Assembly: GCA_028687545.1 (NCBI GenBank) | Contig: JAQTZZ010000040.1 | Location: 1-34,601 of the forward strand | Direction: 5' to 3' | Source of the DNA: Candidatus Wallbacteria bacterium | GTDB taxonomy: Bacteria; Muiribacteriota; JAQTZZ01 | Length of the DNA stretch: 34,601 nucleotides | Shown here: piece after piece, positions 17,008-25,326 of the stretch | Position numbering within the stretch: position 1 is the stretch's first letter | Layout: each line of letters starts with the position of its first letter | Made by a program: the position numbers and the translations under genes | The notes under the pieces: generated by a model | Told to the model about the DNA's origin: nothing | Seen by the model: the letters and a program-made list of their open reading frames with translations, nothing else | The model's database searches: none

Positions 17008-17646
17008 ATGAAAAAAGCTTTTTCCCTGATCGAACTGGTGATCTCAATCACAATTATCGGCGTGCTGTCAGCCCTGATCGTGCCCAAAGTGATCCAGTAC
17101 ATCGATGACAGCAAGAAAAACGTGCTGCTATACAACCTGGCTACCATCCGCAGGGCACTGGTGGCTTACGCCAAAGATCATGACGGCTGCTATCCCCGCA
17201 GCCTCAGGGAACTGGTGGAGCGCGGCTACATAAATGCGATCCCGACCGACCCCCTGACTGACGGCTGCACCTGGGAGATCGCAGTCTGGTCGCCTGATCA
17301 TAAAACCGGCAGCAACATCCCGCATCCCACTTATCTCTGGGCAGGAACTTCCGAAGACGTTCCCACCTCGGAAAAGGTGGTACCTCTCACGATGTATACA
17401 GATGAGCAGTTGACGATACTTGGAAAGCAGGCGGCAGATTACAAGTGGGATACACGCGGCATCTGCAATGTACGCATTGGAAATCGGGGCAATAAGTATT
17501 ACAAAGACAGCAGTTTCGACAAATTAAGCGCTGATTCGACAACCACACCGGCCGATAATCTGTATCTGGGTGATTTGTCGGGAAAGCTCAAAGATTATCC
17601 GGATTATTCAGAAATCAAAAAGCCGGACGAAGATCCGGTTTATTAA
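17008..17646 (+). CDS. Type IV pilin-like / pseudopilin protein (GspG-like)
   Basis: A 212-aa paralogue of the preceding gene. MKKAFSLIELVISITIIGVL is a prepilin leader with Ala instead of the usual Gly before the cut; Glu+5 is kept. The region ALVAYAKDHDGCYPRSLREL and AIPTDPLTDG resembles GspG major pseudopilins of type II secretion. ATG 17008 is chosen over the in-frame upstream ATG 16966 because GAAAGG lies 6 nt before it and because of the prepilin motif. It follows the first pseudopilin by 10 nt, so the two are likely co-transcribed. It ends 20 nt before the convergent hutI stop. Confidence 0.87.
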   Translation: MKKAFSLIELVISITIIGVLSALIVPKVIQYIDDSKKNVLLYNLATIRRALVAYAKDHDGCYPRSLRELVERGYINAIPTDPLTDGCTWEIAVWSPDHKTGSNIPHPTYLWAGTSEDVPTSEKVVPLTMYTDEQLTILGKQAADYKWDTRGICNVRIGNRGNKYYKDSSFDKLSADSTTTPADNLYLGDLSGKLKDYPDYSEIKKPDEDPVY

Positions 17647-17666
17647 AACCAGTTTCTAAGATCAAA

Positions 17667-18905
17667 TCAATGACTGTCTTCAAAAACCAGCGCACCGCGC
17701 TTGAATACGGCTTTGACCTGATTCACTCCGATGTGATGGGCAAAGTGCAGATAATTATCGGCATTGATCACTAAAAGATCCGAAAGTTTCCCTATGCTGA
17801 TCTCTCCTCTATCAGTAAGCTCCAGAGCCTGTGCACCGCCTCTGGTTGAAGCGAACAGGGCTTCTTCGGGCGTCAGCTTCATCTGCAGAAGGGAAAGCGT
17901 GATCGCAGTCTGCATCGATTCGCAGAAAGATGATCCAGGGTTGAAATCAGTGGCGATCGCCACAGGCACTCCTGCATCCAGAATTTTCCTGGCAGGTGCA
18001 TACGCTTTGCTCATCAGATAAAATAGAGTCACAGGCAGCAGCACAGCTACGGTCCCGCTTGAACAGAGAGCTGCGATTCCATCGTCACTGACTGCTCCCA
18101 GATGGTCTGCAGAAACCGCTCCCAGTTCAGCCGCCAGCCTGGCCCCGCCTATGTCGTGGATCTCGTCAGCATGCATTTTAAGCTTGAACCCCATTTTTTG
18201 GGCCTGAGTCAGATAAGCCCTTGTCTCTTCAATTTCGAACACCCCTTTTTCGCAGAAAATATCGCAATAATCAGCCAGGCTTTCAGATTTTACGGCAGGG
18301 AGAACTTCAGACAGGAGGTAACTGAGAAACTTGTCTTTATTCCCTGAATATTCCCTGGGAAGGGCATGCGCACCCAGAAAAGTGGAAATCAGATCAACAG
18401 GCTGGTACCTGGAGAGTTTTTTTGCGACTCTCAGCATCTTCAGTTCAGTTTCAAGATCCAAGCCATAGCCGCTTTTTGCTTCTACAGTGGTCGTTCCATA
18501 GTGCAACATGATGCGGAGCCGGTTTTTGGCGAGTTCCAGCAGCAGATCTTCCGGGGCTTTCCGGGTAGCCTCCACTGAAGACAGGATCCCGCCACCGGCT
18601 GAGAGAATTTCCAGGTAGGTTTTACCGGTCAGCCGCATTCTGAATTCGTGTTCCCTGCTGCCTGCGAAAACAAGATGGGTGTGGGAATCGATAAAACCCG
18701 GCATTACAATGCAGCCGGCAGCATCGTAAACAGTGACCGGCTGATCCCTGTATTTTTCATAAATCAGGCGTTCAATAACAGAGTCCTGGTCAAGCGCGAT
18801 GATTGTATCTGAACACAGCAGTGAAACACCGGATCTGACTCCGAGGGTCAGGTCAGACATGGTCAGGATCTGGTTCGCATTGCGGATTAGATACACATCA
18901 TTCAC
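17667..18905 (-). CDS. hutI: Imidazolonepropionase
   Basis: Hydrolyses 4-imidazolone-5-propionate to formiminoglutamate in histidine breakdown. The 412-aa amidohydrolase shows the metal ligands HTH in PGFIDSHTHLVFAGSREHEF, EAKSGYGLD, LGAHALP, KMHADEIHDIGGA and ATDFNPGS, all in order and apparently intact. The start is GTG 18905, which overlaps the aroK stop by 8 nt (GTGAATGA); homology begins right there, and residues from an upstream in-frame start would read through aroK DNA. No hutH, hutU or hutG gene is nearby, so the rest of the pathway must be elsewhere or the enzyme acts alone. Confidence 0.93.
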   Translation of the reverse strand: MNDVYLIRNANQILTMSDLTLGVRSGVSLLCSDTIIALDQDSVIERLIYEKYRDQPVTVYDAAGCIVMPGFIDSHTHLVFAGSREHEFRMRLTGKTYLEILSAGGGILSSVEATRKAPEDLLLELAKNRLRIMLHYGTTTVEAKSGYGLDLETELKMLRVAKKLSRYQPVDLISTFLGAHALPREYSGNKDKFLSYLLSEVLPAVKSESLADYCDIFCEKGVFEIEETRAYLTQAQKMGFKLKMHADEIHDIGGARLAAELGAVSADHLGAVSDDGIAALCSSGTVAVLLPVTLFYLMSKAYAPARKILDAGVPVAIATDFNPGSSFCESMQTAITLSLLQMKLTPEEALFASTRGGAQALELTDRGEISIGKLSDLLVINADNYLHFAHHIGVNQVKAVFKRGALVFEDSH

Positions 18906-19395
18906 CGATGACTTTGATGATTTCTTCCACGATTTCCAGCGGGGAACGATCGTCGATGCGCACTGAAAAATCGGTTTTTTCGTAATCCTGAATTCTCTGG
19001 TCGAAAAGAGAGTGCAATTCTTCGAGATTCTGTGCCAGAGGACGGTCATTATCCTTCAGGATGCGCTCAAGCAATGTCTCAAACTCGGCCTCGAGATAAA
19101 CGGTAGTACAGTTTTTCTTAATGATTTCCCGATTCTGCGGCCTGCAGAAGCAGCCTCCGCCACCGGAAACAACTGCTTTTTTTCCTTTACAGACGGATTT
19201 GATCCACTCGGTTTCCAGGGACCTGAAATGTTCCTCCCCGGATTCCGCGAAAATCTCGGAGACCTTCTTGCCTTCATTCTGTTCGACTTCACGGTCCACA
19301 TCAAAAAAAGGCCTGCCCATCTTCTTGGCCAGCAGTTTACCGACCGTGGTTTTCCCACAGCCCATGAAACCAACTAGGAACACCTTGTCTTTCAT
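18898..19395 (-). CDS. aroK: Shikimate kinase
   Basis: Phosphorylates shikimate with ATP in aromatic amino acid and chorismate synthesis. The 165-aa P-loop protein shows Walker A GFMGCGKTT, the shikimate-binding FFDVD and FRSLE, VVSGGGG, lid motif DRPL, and RIQDYEKTDF with the adenine-site Arg. Length is typical. It heads a two-gene unit with hutI, driven by the extended -10 promoter at 19428-19436. The pairing with hutI is not a known functional pairing. Confidence 0.95.
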   Translation of the reverse strand: MKDKVFLVGFMGCGKTTVGKLLAKKMGRPFFDVDREVEQNEGKKVSEIFAESGEEHFRSLETEWIKSVCKGKKAVVSGGGGCFCRPQNREIIKKNCTTVYLEAEFETLLERILKDNDRPLAQNLEELHSLFDQRIQDYEKTDFSVRIDDRSPLEIVEEIIKVIGE

Positions 19396-19427
19396 TATAA
19401 TTCCGTCAGAAAAAATCGATCCCTTTC

Positions 19428-19436
19428 ATTATATCA
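19428..19436 (-). promoter_or_regulatory. Extended -10 promoter of aroK-hutI
   Basis: Minus strand TGATATAAT: a TGn extension plus perfect TATAAT (19433-19428). No good -35 lies at 17 bp, which is common for extended -10 promoters. Predicted start is ~19421, about 25 nt before ATG 19395. Confidence 0.55.
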
Positions 19437-19456
19437 GAAAAAAGAGTTTTCAACAG

Positions 19457-20323
19457 TCAGGATTCCGCAGTCATCAGTCTGAGGATTTCACGATATTTCT
19501 CACCGGTCTTAGCCACCACTTGCTCTGGAATTCCATCGTACTGGAAGTGATTGGCGCTAAGATAGTCTCGTAAATACTGCTTGTCAAAGCTCAAAGGAGA
19601 GCTGCCGGGTCTGTATCCATCCAGCGGCCAGAATCGCGATGAATCAGGGGTCAGGACTTCGTCCACCAGCACAAGTTCCGAACCGATCATCCCGAATTCC
19701 AGCTTGGTGTCGGCAATGATGATGCCACGTTCCAGAGCGTATTCCGATGCCCTGCGGTAGATTTCCAGGCTGCTCTCCCTGATTTTTTTTCCTAATCCGG
19801 CTCCCACTATTTTCTCGAATTCCGGAATTGAAATCGGGAGGTCGTGCCCGGACTCAGCTTTGGTGGTGGGGGTAAAAATCGGATCTGGAAGCTTCTCTGA
19901 CTCCCGCAGGCCTGAAGGAATTTCTATCCCGCAGATGCTTCCGGATCCGGCATATTCCTGCCAGCCGGAACCGGCCAGATAACCCCTGACAACGCATTCC
20001 ACAGGCAGCACTCTGGATCTGGCTACAACCATGGAGCGTTTTCTGAGTTTTTTTTCCGTTTCCGGATCGAGCTTCAGTGATCCCACACCGCTCAGATAAT
20101 GGTTTTTTATTACTCCAGCAAGCAGTCCGAACCAGAACAGGGAAATCTCGTTCAGCACCTCCCCTTTTCCCGGTACCAGGACAGGCAGCACCACATCAAA
20201 GGCTGAGATCCTGTCCGAAGTCACGAACAGCAGCCTTTCACTGTCGATTTCATAAATATCCCTGACTTTACCCTGCTTGATCAGTGTCAGACCCTTGATG
20301 ATTTCATTGAATCCTTTCTTCAT
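19457..20323 (-). CDS. purC: Phosphoribosylaminoimidazole-succinocarboxamide (SAICAR) synthase
   Basis: Joins CAIR and aspartate using ATP in de novo purine synthesis. The 288-aa product begins with the family motif GKVRDIYEIDSERLLFVTSDRISAFDVVLP. It continues with VVRGYLAGSGWQEY, DTKLEFGMI, LVDEVLTPDSSRFWP and a C-terminal DYL region. The length matches the longer, ~290-aa bacterial/yeast-like subtype. AAGGA precedes ATG 20323, which overlaps the purE TGA by one base, so translation is coupled. Substrate CAIR is the product of PurE just upstream. Confidence 0.96.
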   Translation of the reverse strand: MKKGFNEIIKGLTLIKQGKVRDIYEIDSERLLFVTSDRISAFDVVLPVLVPGKGEVLNEISLFWFGLLAGVIKNHYLSGVGSLKLDPETEKKLRKRSMVVARSRVLPVECVVRGYLAGSGWQEYAGSGSICGIEIPSGLRESEKLPDPIFTPTTKAESGHDLPISIPEFEKIVGAGLGKKIRESSLEIYRRASEYALERGIIIADTKLEFGMIGSELVLVDEVLTPDSSRFWPLDGYRPGSSPLSFDKQYLRDYLSANHFQYDGIPEQVVAKTGEKYREILRLMTAES

Positions 20324-20808
20324 CAGCTTTCCTTTAGATCCCTGTTGTCCTGAGCTATTTTCTGCTTCCCTTCCTCTCTCCCGTGTTCGAGTTTAGTAAC
20401 CAATGCCGGATCTGACAAAGCCAGTATCTGCACGGCTAGGATTGCCGCGTTGGCGGCAGCGTCGATCCCCACACAGGCCACTGGAATTCCTGACGGCATC
20501 TGCACAGTAGAAAGAAGCGCATCAATCCCCAGCAGGCTTCCGGAACTGACCGGAATTCCGATCACTGGAAGAGTGCATCTGGCTGCCACAGCTCCAGCCA
20601 GATGAGCGGCCATTCCAGCTGCGCAGATGATCACGCCGAATTCTTTGGAACGGGCCTGTCCGGAAAATTCAGCCACCTGTTCCGGTACCCTGTGAGCTGA
20701 CATCACCACCAGTTCAAACGGCACATCGAAATCAACCAGGGTTTCCAGACCTTTCTGGATCCTGGGAAGATCACTTTTGCTGCCGATCAAAAATGCGACT
20801 TTTTTCAT
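20323..20808 (-). CDS. purE: N5-carboxyaminoimidazole ribonucleotide mutase
   Basis: Class I PurE converts N5-CAIR to CAIR. The 161-aa protein shows GSKSDLP, VMSAHRVPE (the catalytic-site His), AAGMAAHLAGAVAA, and LLSTVQMPSGIPVACVGI. In the loop the usual HLPG reads HLAG, a small departure. A GTG six bases earlier (20814) is in frame, but ATG 20808 has GAGG 5 nt upstream and is preferred. Class I PurE needs PurK, which is not in this window. The upstream gap carries a REP-like palindrome at 20829-20856. Confidence 0.95.
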   Translation of the reverse strand: MKKVAFLIGSKSDLPRIQKGLETLVDFDVPFELVVMSAHRVPEQVAEFSGQARSKEFGVIICAAGMAAHLAGAVAARCTLPVIGIPVSSGSLLGIDALLSTVQMPSGIPVACVGIDAAANAAILAVQILALSDPALVTKLEHGREEGKQKIAQDNRDLKES

Positions 20809-20828
20809 ATGCACCTCATATCCTGTTC

Positions 20829-20856
20829 GTACAGACTCGCCATGGCGCGTCTCTAC
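20829..20856. repeat. 28-bp imperfect palindrome (REP-like)
   Basis: Left arm GTACAGACTCGCC (20829-20841), AT, right arm GGCGCGTCTCTAC (20844-20856). Eleven of 13 positions pair and the centre CGCCATGGCG is perfect. I recall similar GAGACGCGCCATGGCG-type palindromes dispersed in other bacterial genomes. No T-tract, so probably not a terminator. Confidence 0.65.
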
Positions 20857-20872
20857 ATTAACGGATGTTTAT

Positions 20873-21652
20873 TCATTGCAGCTTCAACGTTATTTCCTTC
20901 AATACACCAGGTGTGCCTTTGGCTTCAAATGTCACTGCCGGAGTGGCGGCAGCGGGAAGGCCGTTGATAGTGAAGGAAACCGGTTCACCCAGGTTCCCGC
21001 CTTCATCGGCAGTGGTGGCTGAGTCGTCGAAATAACAGATCAGATCTCTGAAATTTCCATCTGCGGTCCCTGAGAGAGGAATCTCGACCCTGCCGCAGAA
21101 AGTGCCTGACTGATCAAAAGCGCAGATCCTGTCGCCTGCAGTTACATCTGACTGTCCGCTTTCGCAGTAAAAAGTTACATACTGGCTGGTTCCAGCTGGA
21201 AAACCCTGCGTTTTCAGGTTGCAGCCTGCAGATGGGATTTCATTGATTAAGCCGACTGAATTATAGGAAAAGGCGTTGTAATAATATGTTACTCCTGCAG
21301 CAGCTGTGAGATCCTGGAACATATACCATCCTGACGATATCTCAGGCCGATGCCTGTCAAAAATCAGAGTCCCGTCATGGGATGAGGCTGGTACGGCTCC
21401 AGTTTTTCTGAGAAGTTTCACACCATACAGATTAGTGTCCGCAGGGATATCCAGGAAAACATCCACTTCCCCGGAACCCCAGGGAGAAGCTTTCAGAGAG
21501 CTTACAGCGAGGGGCGGATTATTTCCGCTGAACGGGAAAGGTGTGCTGAGCGTGGACCCGCCTCCACTCCTGCCTCCGCTTCCGCCGCAACCGGTAAGAT
21601 AAACAGTGAGCGTCAGTATCAGAAGAAAAAAACTGATCAGGATTAATCTCAT
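20873..21652 (-). CDS. Predicted lipoprotein with FN3-like domain
   Basis: The 259-aa product begins MRLILISFFLLILTLTVYLTGCGGSGG: a short basic start, a hydrophobic stretch and a lipobox LTGC at residues 19-22, so it is predicted to be lipid-anchored. A Gly/Ser linker follows. A beta-rich domain with LYGVKLLRKTG and GVTYYYNAFSYNSVG looks like fibronectin type III, then an uncharacterised Cys-containing C-terminus. Function unknown. Lies 64 nt upstream of purE on the same strand. ATG 21652 lacks a Shine-Dalgarno sequence, and the promoter at 21663-21691 sits almost on top of it. Confidence 0.8.
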   Translation of the reverse strand: MRLILISFFLLILTLTVYLTGCGGSGGRSGGGSTLSTPFPFSGNNPPLAVSSLKASPWGSGEVDVFLDIPADTNLYGVKLLRKTGAVPASSHDGTLIFDRHRPEISSGWYMFQDLTAAAGVTYYYNAFSYNSVGLINEIPSAGCNLKTQGFPAGTSQYVTFYCESGQSDVTAGDRICAFDQSGTFCGRVEIPLSGTADGNFRDLICYFDDSATTADEGGNLGEPVSFTINGLPAAATPAVTFEAKGTPGVLKEITLKLQ

Positions 21653-21662
21653 TTGTTAATAT

Positions 21663-21691
21663 ATTATCACATGCTCAGGCTGAAGGTTAAA
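21663..21691 (-). promoter_or_regulatory. Promoter of the lipoprotein gene
   Basis: Minus strand TTTAAC (21691-21686), a 17-bp spacer, then GATAAT (21668-21663) preceded by TGT (extended -10). The predicted start is within ~4 nt of ATG 21652, and there is no ribosome site. Confidence 0.45.
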
Positions 21692-21762
21692 GGAACAAAC
21701 ATAAGTCTTTTTTAACTTTCATCTTTTACCAATTACCATTTACCTGTTATCTATTACTTTCT

Positions 21763-22740
21763 TCATTTCCCCCCTGCCGCCCGCCTCAGCCGGTCATTGA
21801 TCGCCAGACCAAGACCATGTTCAGGCACTTTCTGTGCGAACAGGCAGACTTTGCCTTTGAAATGGCGGAGCGCCGGAAACAGGCCCGCTGCTGCTTCGCT
21901 GAGATCTCCCGCATGACTCAGGATCAAGAATTTATCGATCTCAGGGATCAGCGCTTCGCGGAAATAAATCGCTGCCGCATCCTGAGGACTGATCCCAGTC
22001 AGTCTGATGAGCCTCTTAAGGTCAGCTGCGTCGGAAAAAAGTATTAAAGGTATTTCAGGTGCATAGTGCCGGGTCGAATGACCCGGGGAATACTTCTGCT
22101 GGAATTCATCGGCAAGCAGAGTATCAGGAAATTCCGATTTCAGCTCCTCCACAGTGATCCCGCCAGGCCTTAAAACCAGCAGACGATTCTCCACAAAACG
22201 TACTACCGTCGATTCCAGCCCGATTTTAGTCTCTCCTTCGACAATCGCAGCGATTCTGCCTGAGAGCTCATCCCTGACATGTTCGGATCTGGTCGGGCTG
22301 ACATGGCCAAATCTGTTGGCGCTGGGTGCTGCCACCGGAAAACCGGCGAATCCGATCAATCTGCGGGCGACCTGATGATCCGGAAATCTGACTGCCACTG
22401 TGTCGAGACCGGCAGTCACCAGGTCAGGGACAACGTCTTTCTTTCCAGCCACTATAGTCAGCGGTCCGGGCCAGAAACGCTCCATCAGGCGGAGCATGTT
22501 CCCATTGATTTCAGTCCAAAGTTCCAGTGCCATTTCCAGGGTTGAAATATGCACAATCAGGGGATCGAAAAGAGGTCTCTCCTTGGCTTCGAAAATTCTG
22601 GCTACTGCCTGTTCATTGTAACAGCAGGCTCCGAGGCCGAACACAGTTTCAGTTGGGAATGCCACAAGTTGTCCAAGTCTTAAGAGCTCGGCCGCAGCCC
22701 TGAGATCGGAATCGCTTTGTGTCAGATATTTTGTTTTCAT
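21763..22740 (-). CDS. L-threonylcarbamoyladenylate synthase, Sua5 type
   Basis: Makes threonylcarbamoyl-AMP from threonine, bicarbonate and ATP for the t6A37 tRNA modification. The N-terminal YrdC domain shows LVAFPTETVFGLGA (usual Tyr is Phe), KERPLFDPLIVHI, APSANRFGHVSPT and STVV. The linker motif SPGHSTRHYAPE and the C-terminal ~110 residues mark the two-domain Sua5 form rather than TsaC. The protein has 325 aa from ATG 22740; ATG 22749 is an equally possible start (328 aa), because the promoter predicts transcription beginning there. An in-frame TTG at 22785 overlaps the -35 and is rejected. Confidence 0.92.
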   Translation of the reverse strand: MKTKYLTQSDSDLRAAAELLRLGQLVAFPTETVFGLGACCYNEQAVARIFEAKERPLFDPLIVHISTLEMALELWTEINGNMLRLMERFWPGPLTIVAGKKDVVPDLVTAGLDTVAVRFPDHQVARRLIGFAGFPVAAPSANRFGHVSPTRSEHVRDELSGRIAAIVEGETKIGLESTVVRFVENRLLVLRPGGITVEELKSEFPDTLLADEFQQKYSPGHSTRHYAPEIPLILFSDAADLKRLIRLTGISPQDAAAIYFREALIPEIDKFLILSHAGDLSEAAAGLFPALRHFKGKVCLFAQKVPEHGLGLAINDRLRRAAGGK

Positions 22741-22756
22741 GGGCCTCATTTGCGAA

Positions 22757-22785
22757 AATATATCAGCAGAAACATGGAAATTCAA
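22757..22785 (-). promoter_or_regulatory. Promoter of the Sua5 gene
   Basis: Minus strand TTGAAT (22785-22780), a 17-bp spacer, then TATATT (22762-22757) with TGA before it. Predicted start ~22750, next to ATG 22749 and 10 nt before ATG 22740. Confidence 0.55.
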
Positions 22786-22810
22786 TTGTATCCTGAGAAA
22801 ACAAGACGCC

Positions 22811-22885
22811 GAATCATTAGAAATTCCATGAATTGGACGCGATAAATCGTCTCTCTACTTGCATTATTTTGCTGAATCATTAGAA
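22811..22885 (+). repeat. 12-bp direct repeat in the pheT / sua5 divergent region
   Basis: GAATCATTAGAA occurs at 22811-22822 and again at 22874-22885, 63 bp apart (about six helical turns). The second copy runs into the palindrome TAGAATTCTA (22881-22890) and overlaps a possible pheT -10 (TAGAAT 22881-22886 with TTGCAT 22859-22864, 16-bp spacer). It could be a regulator's paired site. No T-box signature (AGGGTGG-type) is visible. Confidence 0.55.
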
Positions 22886-22951
22886 TTCTAGTGAACTGTT
22901 GCATTTGTTTTCAAATGTTACAGTCCACAGTATTCCCCAGTAGGAGCGCAT

Positions 22952-25297
22952 ATGAAAATTTCCTGGAACTGGCTTAAATCCCTGGCAGAATTTGACGATC
23001 TGACTCCGCGGGAGGTTCATGATAAATTTACAGAGCATTCAGCAGAGATGGAAGGGATGGAATCAGAAGGCGAATATCTCTCCCGCGTGATCATGGCCAG
23101 AATCGTCGGAATCCGCCCGCATCCAGACGCAGATAAACTGCATTTGGTTACTGTAGACACAGGATCAGAAAAATTCGAAATAGTCTGCGGAGCTCCAAAT
23201 GTGGAAATTAACAAGGTGGCAGTGCTGGCGAAGCTCGGGACTGAGCTGCCGGGTGGTTTCAAGCTGATCCCTAAAAAAATCCGGGGCGTGCTTTCAGAAG
23301 GCATGCTCTGTTCCGAACGGGAACTCGGATTATCGGACTCCCACGAAGGCATAATCCTGCTCCCTGAAAACACTGAACCTGGAAAAACCTATGCGGAAAT
23401 CCTGAAAAAAGATGACTCCATTTTCGAGATTGACAATAAATCCCTCACGCACAGGCCTGACTGCTGGGGGCATTTCGGAATCGCCAGGGAAATCTGCGCC
23501 ATATTCGGGAAAAAGCTGAAAAATCCGTATCGAGTTAATGAATTTCAGCATGGCAGTCAGAAAGTCCTGATCGACAACAGGATACCAGAAAAGTGCTTCC
23601 GCTATTGCGGGATCGTCATCTCCGGCCTGCGGGTGGCTGAGTCCCCGGAATGGATGAAAAAAAGGCTGGCTGCAGTTGGCAGCAGGCCGATCAACAATAT
23701 AGTGGATGCCACGAACTATGTGATGCTGGAACTCGGACAGCCGCTGCACTCATTTGACAGGAAGAAAATCTCAGGCAGCACAATCGTAATCCGTCTGTCG
23801 GAAAATGGCGAAAAAGCCACGACTCTTGACAGGCAGGAAATAACCTGCACAGGAGCGGAAATCCTGATCGCTGACGAAAGAAACGCCCTGGCCCTCGGTG
23901 GGGTAATGGGTCTCGGAAACTCGGAAGTCGATGCTTCCACCACTGAGATCATACTGGAATCCGCCACTTTCGATGCAGCCACAATCAGGCGCACTGCCAA
24001 TAGATTCAATCTCAGGACAGATGCAGCCCAGAGATTCGAAAAATCCCAGGACCCTGAAAACGCTTCCAGGGCAATCTTCAGGTTCTTCGATCTGATCAGG
24101 GAAACCTGCCCTGATGCAGCTTTCTCTTCCCCTCTGGCAGACAGCTATCCTGGAAAAAGGCCAACACTAACCATCAGCAGTTCGTTCGATTACATCCGCA
24201 GCGCACTGGGCACAGAGATTACTGACGACAGAATCAGCGCGATTTTAGGATCGCTTGAATTCAAGCTGCAGAAGGACGGTACGAAATTCACTGCTTCTGT
24301 GCCGAGCTTCAGAGCCACCAAGGATATTTCGCAGCCGATCGACCTGGTGGAGGAAGTGGGGCGGATCCATGGATATGGTAACATTGCTCCGCTCGCCCCG
24401 CTGGTTTCAATGGAAGTACCCTACAAGGACAGCTTCAATTCCAGTCTGAGAAAAATCCGGGAATTTCTCAGCTTCAACCTTGGTCTGGCTGAGATCTATA
24501 ATTATTCTTTTTTCAATCAGGAGAAAGCGGTTCTGGCCGGGTCACCTGAAAATGCCCTGAAAATGAGAAATCCCCTTTCCCAGGAAGCTGACAGGCTGGT
24601 CACAGACCTGCTCCCGAACATGCTGGAATCAATCAGGAACAATGCCCGTTTCTTCGATGAATTCAGCTTCTATGAAATCGGCCATGTCTTTACCACTGAT
24701 TCAGAATCCGAAGTCCTGATCATTTCTCTGTATAGGAAAAAGGATGATGGAAACCTTGCTCTGGAACTGAAATTCCTGCTCGAACAGCTGTTCACGGAAT
24801 TGAAAGTTGCTGGCAGGATTTCTGTGGCTGAAAAAGCCGGATTCCATCCTCTGCGCTGTGGTACTGTCAGATGCGGAAAGCGGGAATTTGATTTCGGGGA
24901 AATTCATCCTGACAGACTCGCGAAGTTCGGGATCAAGGGGCGGGTGGCTGCAGTCCAGCTGACGCTCAGGGAGATGCTGGAACTATGCAAAACCACCGGT
25001 AAATTCAAAGACATCCCGAAATATCCGGGCGTGCCGTTTGATCTGACCCTTCTGATCCCCATGCAGCAGCATCTGGACCGTGTGATCAGTGAAATCAGGA
25101 AAACCAGTCCTGAACTGATCGAATCAATCGAATTCGGGGGATTTTATCAGGACGACAAGTTCCCGCCTGACAAGAAAAGCGCGACTTTCCATCTGACCTT
25201 CCGCTCCCTGGAACGGACTCTGTCTGGAGAGGAGATCACCAAACTGCAGCAGGACATCATGAACAAGATGAATGGCCTGGGATTTGCCATAAAGTAA
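22952..25297 (+). CDS. pheT: Phenylalanyl-tRNA synthetase beta subunit
   Basis: The 781-aa product shows the standard bacterial order. MKISWNWLKSLAEFD is followed by a tRNA-binding EMAP/OB domain (RIVGIRPHPDADKLHLVTVDTG), then the B3/4 editing domain (RPINNIVDATNYVMLELGQPLHSFD). The B5 domain follows, then the catalytic-like core (DLVEEVGRIHGY), and the C-terminal anticodon-binding domain (DIPKYPGVPFDLTLLI). AGGAG lies 5 nt before ATG 22952. The usual partner pheS is not upstream; the divergent neighbour is sua5. It is followed after 29 nt by the DUF362 gene. Confidence 0.97.
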   Translation: MKISWNWLKSLAEFDDLTPREVHDKFTEHSAEMEGMESEGEYLSRVIMARIVGIRPHPDADKLHLVTVDTGSEKFEIVCGAPNVEINKVAVLAKLGTELPGGFKLIPKKIRGVLSEGMLCSERELGLSDSHEGIILLPENTEPGKTYAEILKKDDSIFEIDNKSLTHRPDCWGHFGIAREICAIFGKKLKNPYRVNEFQHGSQKVLIDNRIPEKCFRYCGIVISGLRVAESPEWMKKRLAAVGSRPINNIVDATNYVMLELGQPLHSFDRKKISGSTIVIRLSENGEKATTLDRQEITCTGAEILIADERNALALGGVMGLGNSEVDASTTEIILESATFDAATIRRTANRFNLRTDAAQRFEKSQDPENASRAIFRFFDLIRETCPDAAFSSPLADSYPGKRPTLTISSSFDYIRSALGTEITDDRISAILGSLEFKLQKDGTKFTASVPSFRATKDISQPIDLVEEVGRIHGYGNIAPLAPLVSMEVPYKDSFNSSLRKIREFLSFNLGLAEIYNYSFFNQEKAVLAGSPENALKMRNPLSQEADRLVTDLLPNMLESIRNNARFFDEFSFYEIGHVFTTDSESEVLIISLYRKKDDGNLALELKFLLEQLFTELKVAGRISVAEKAGFHPLRCGTVRCGKREFDFGEIHPDRLAKFGIKGRVAAVQLTLREMLELCKTTGKFKDIPKYPGVPFDLTLLIPMQQHLDRVISEIRKTSPELIESIEFGGFYQDDKFPPDKKSATFHLTFRSLERTLSGEEITKLQQDIMNKMNGLGFAIK

Positions 25298-25326
25298 CAA
25301 TGTTTGCTGATTTTAAAGGAGACTTC

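Noticed and set aside
18906-19049. hutI extended to 19049
   Set aside because: The extra 48 residues read through aroK in another frame and do not resemble amidohydrolase N-termini.
22786-22951. T-box or riboswitch before pheT
   Set aside because: No AGGGTGG-type antiterminator, specifier loop or terminator with a T-tract could be found.
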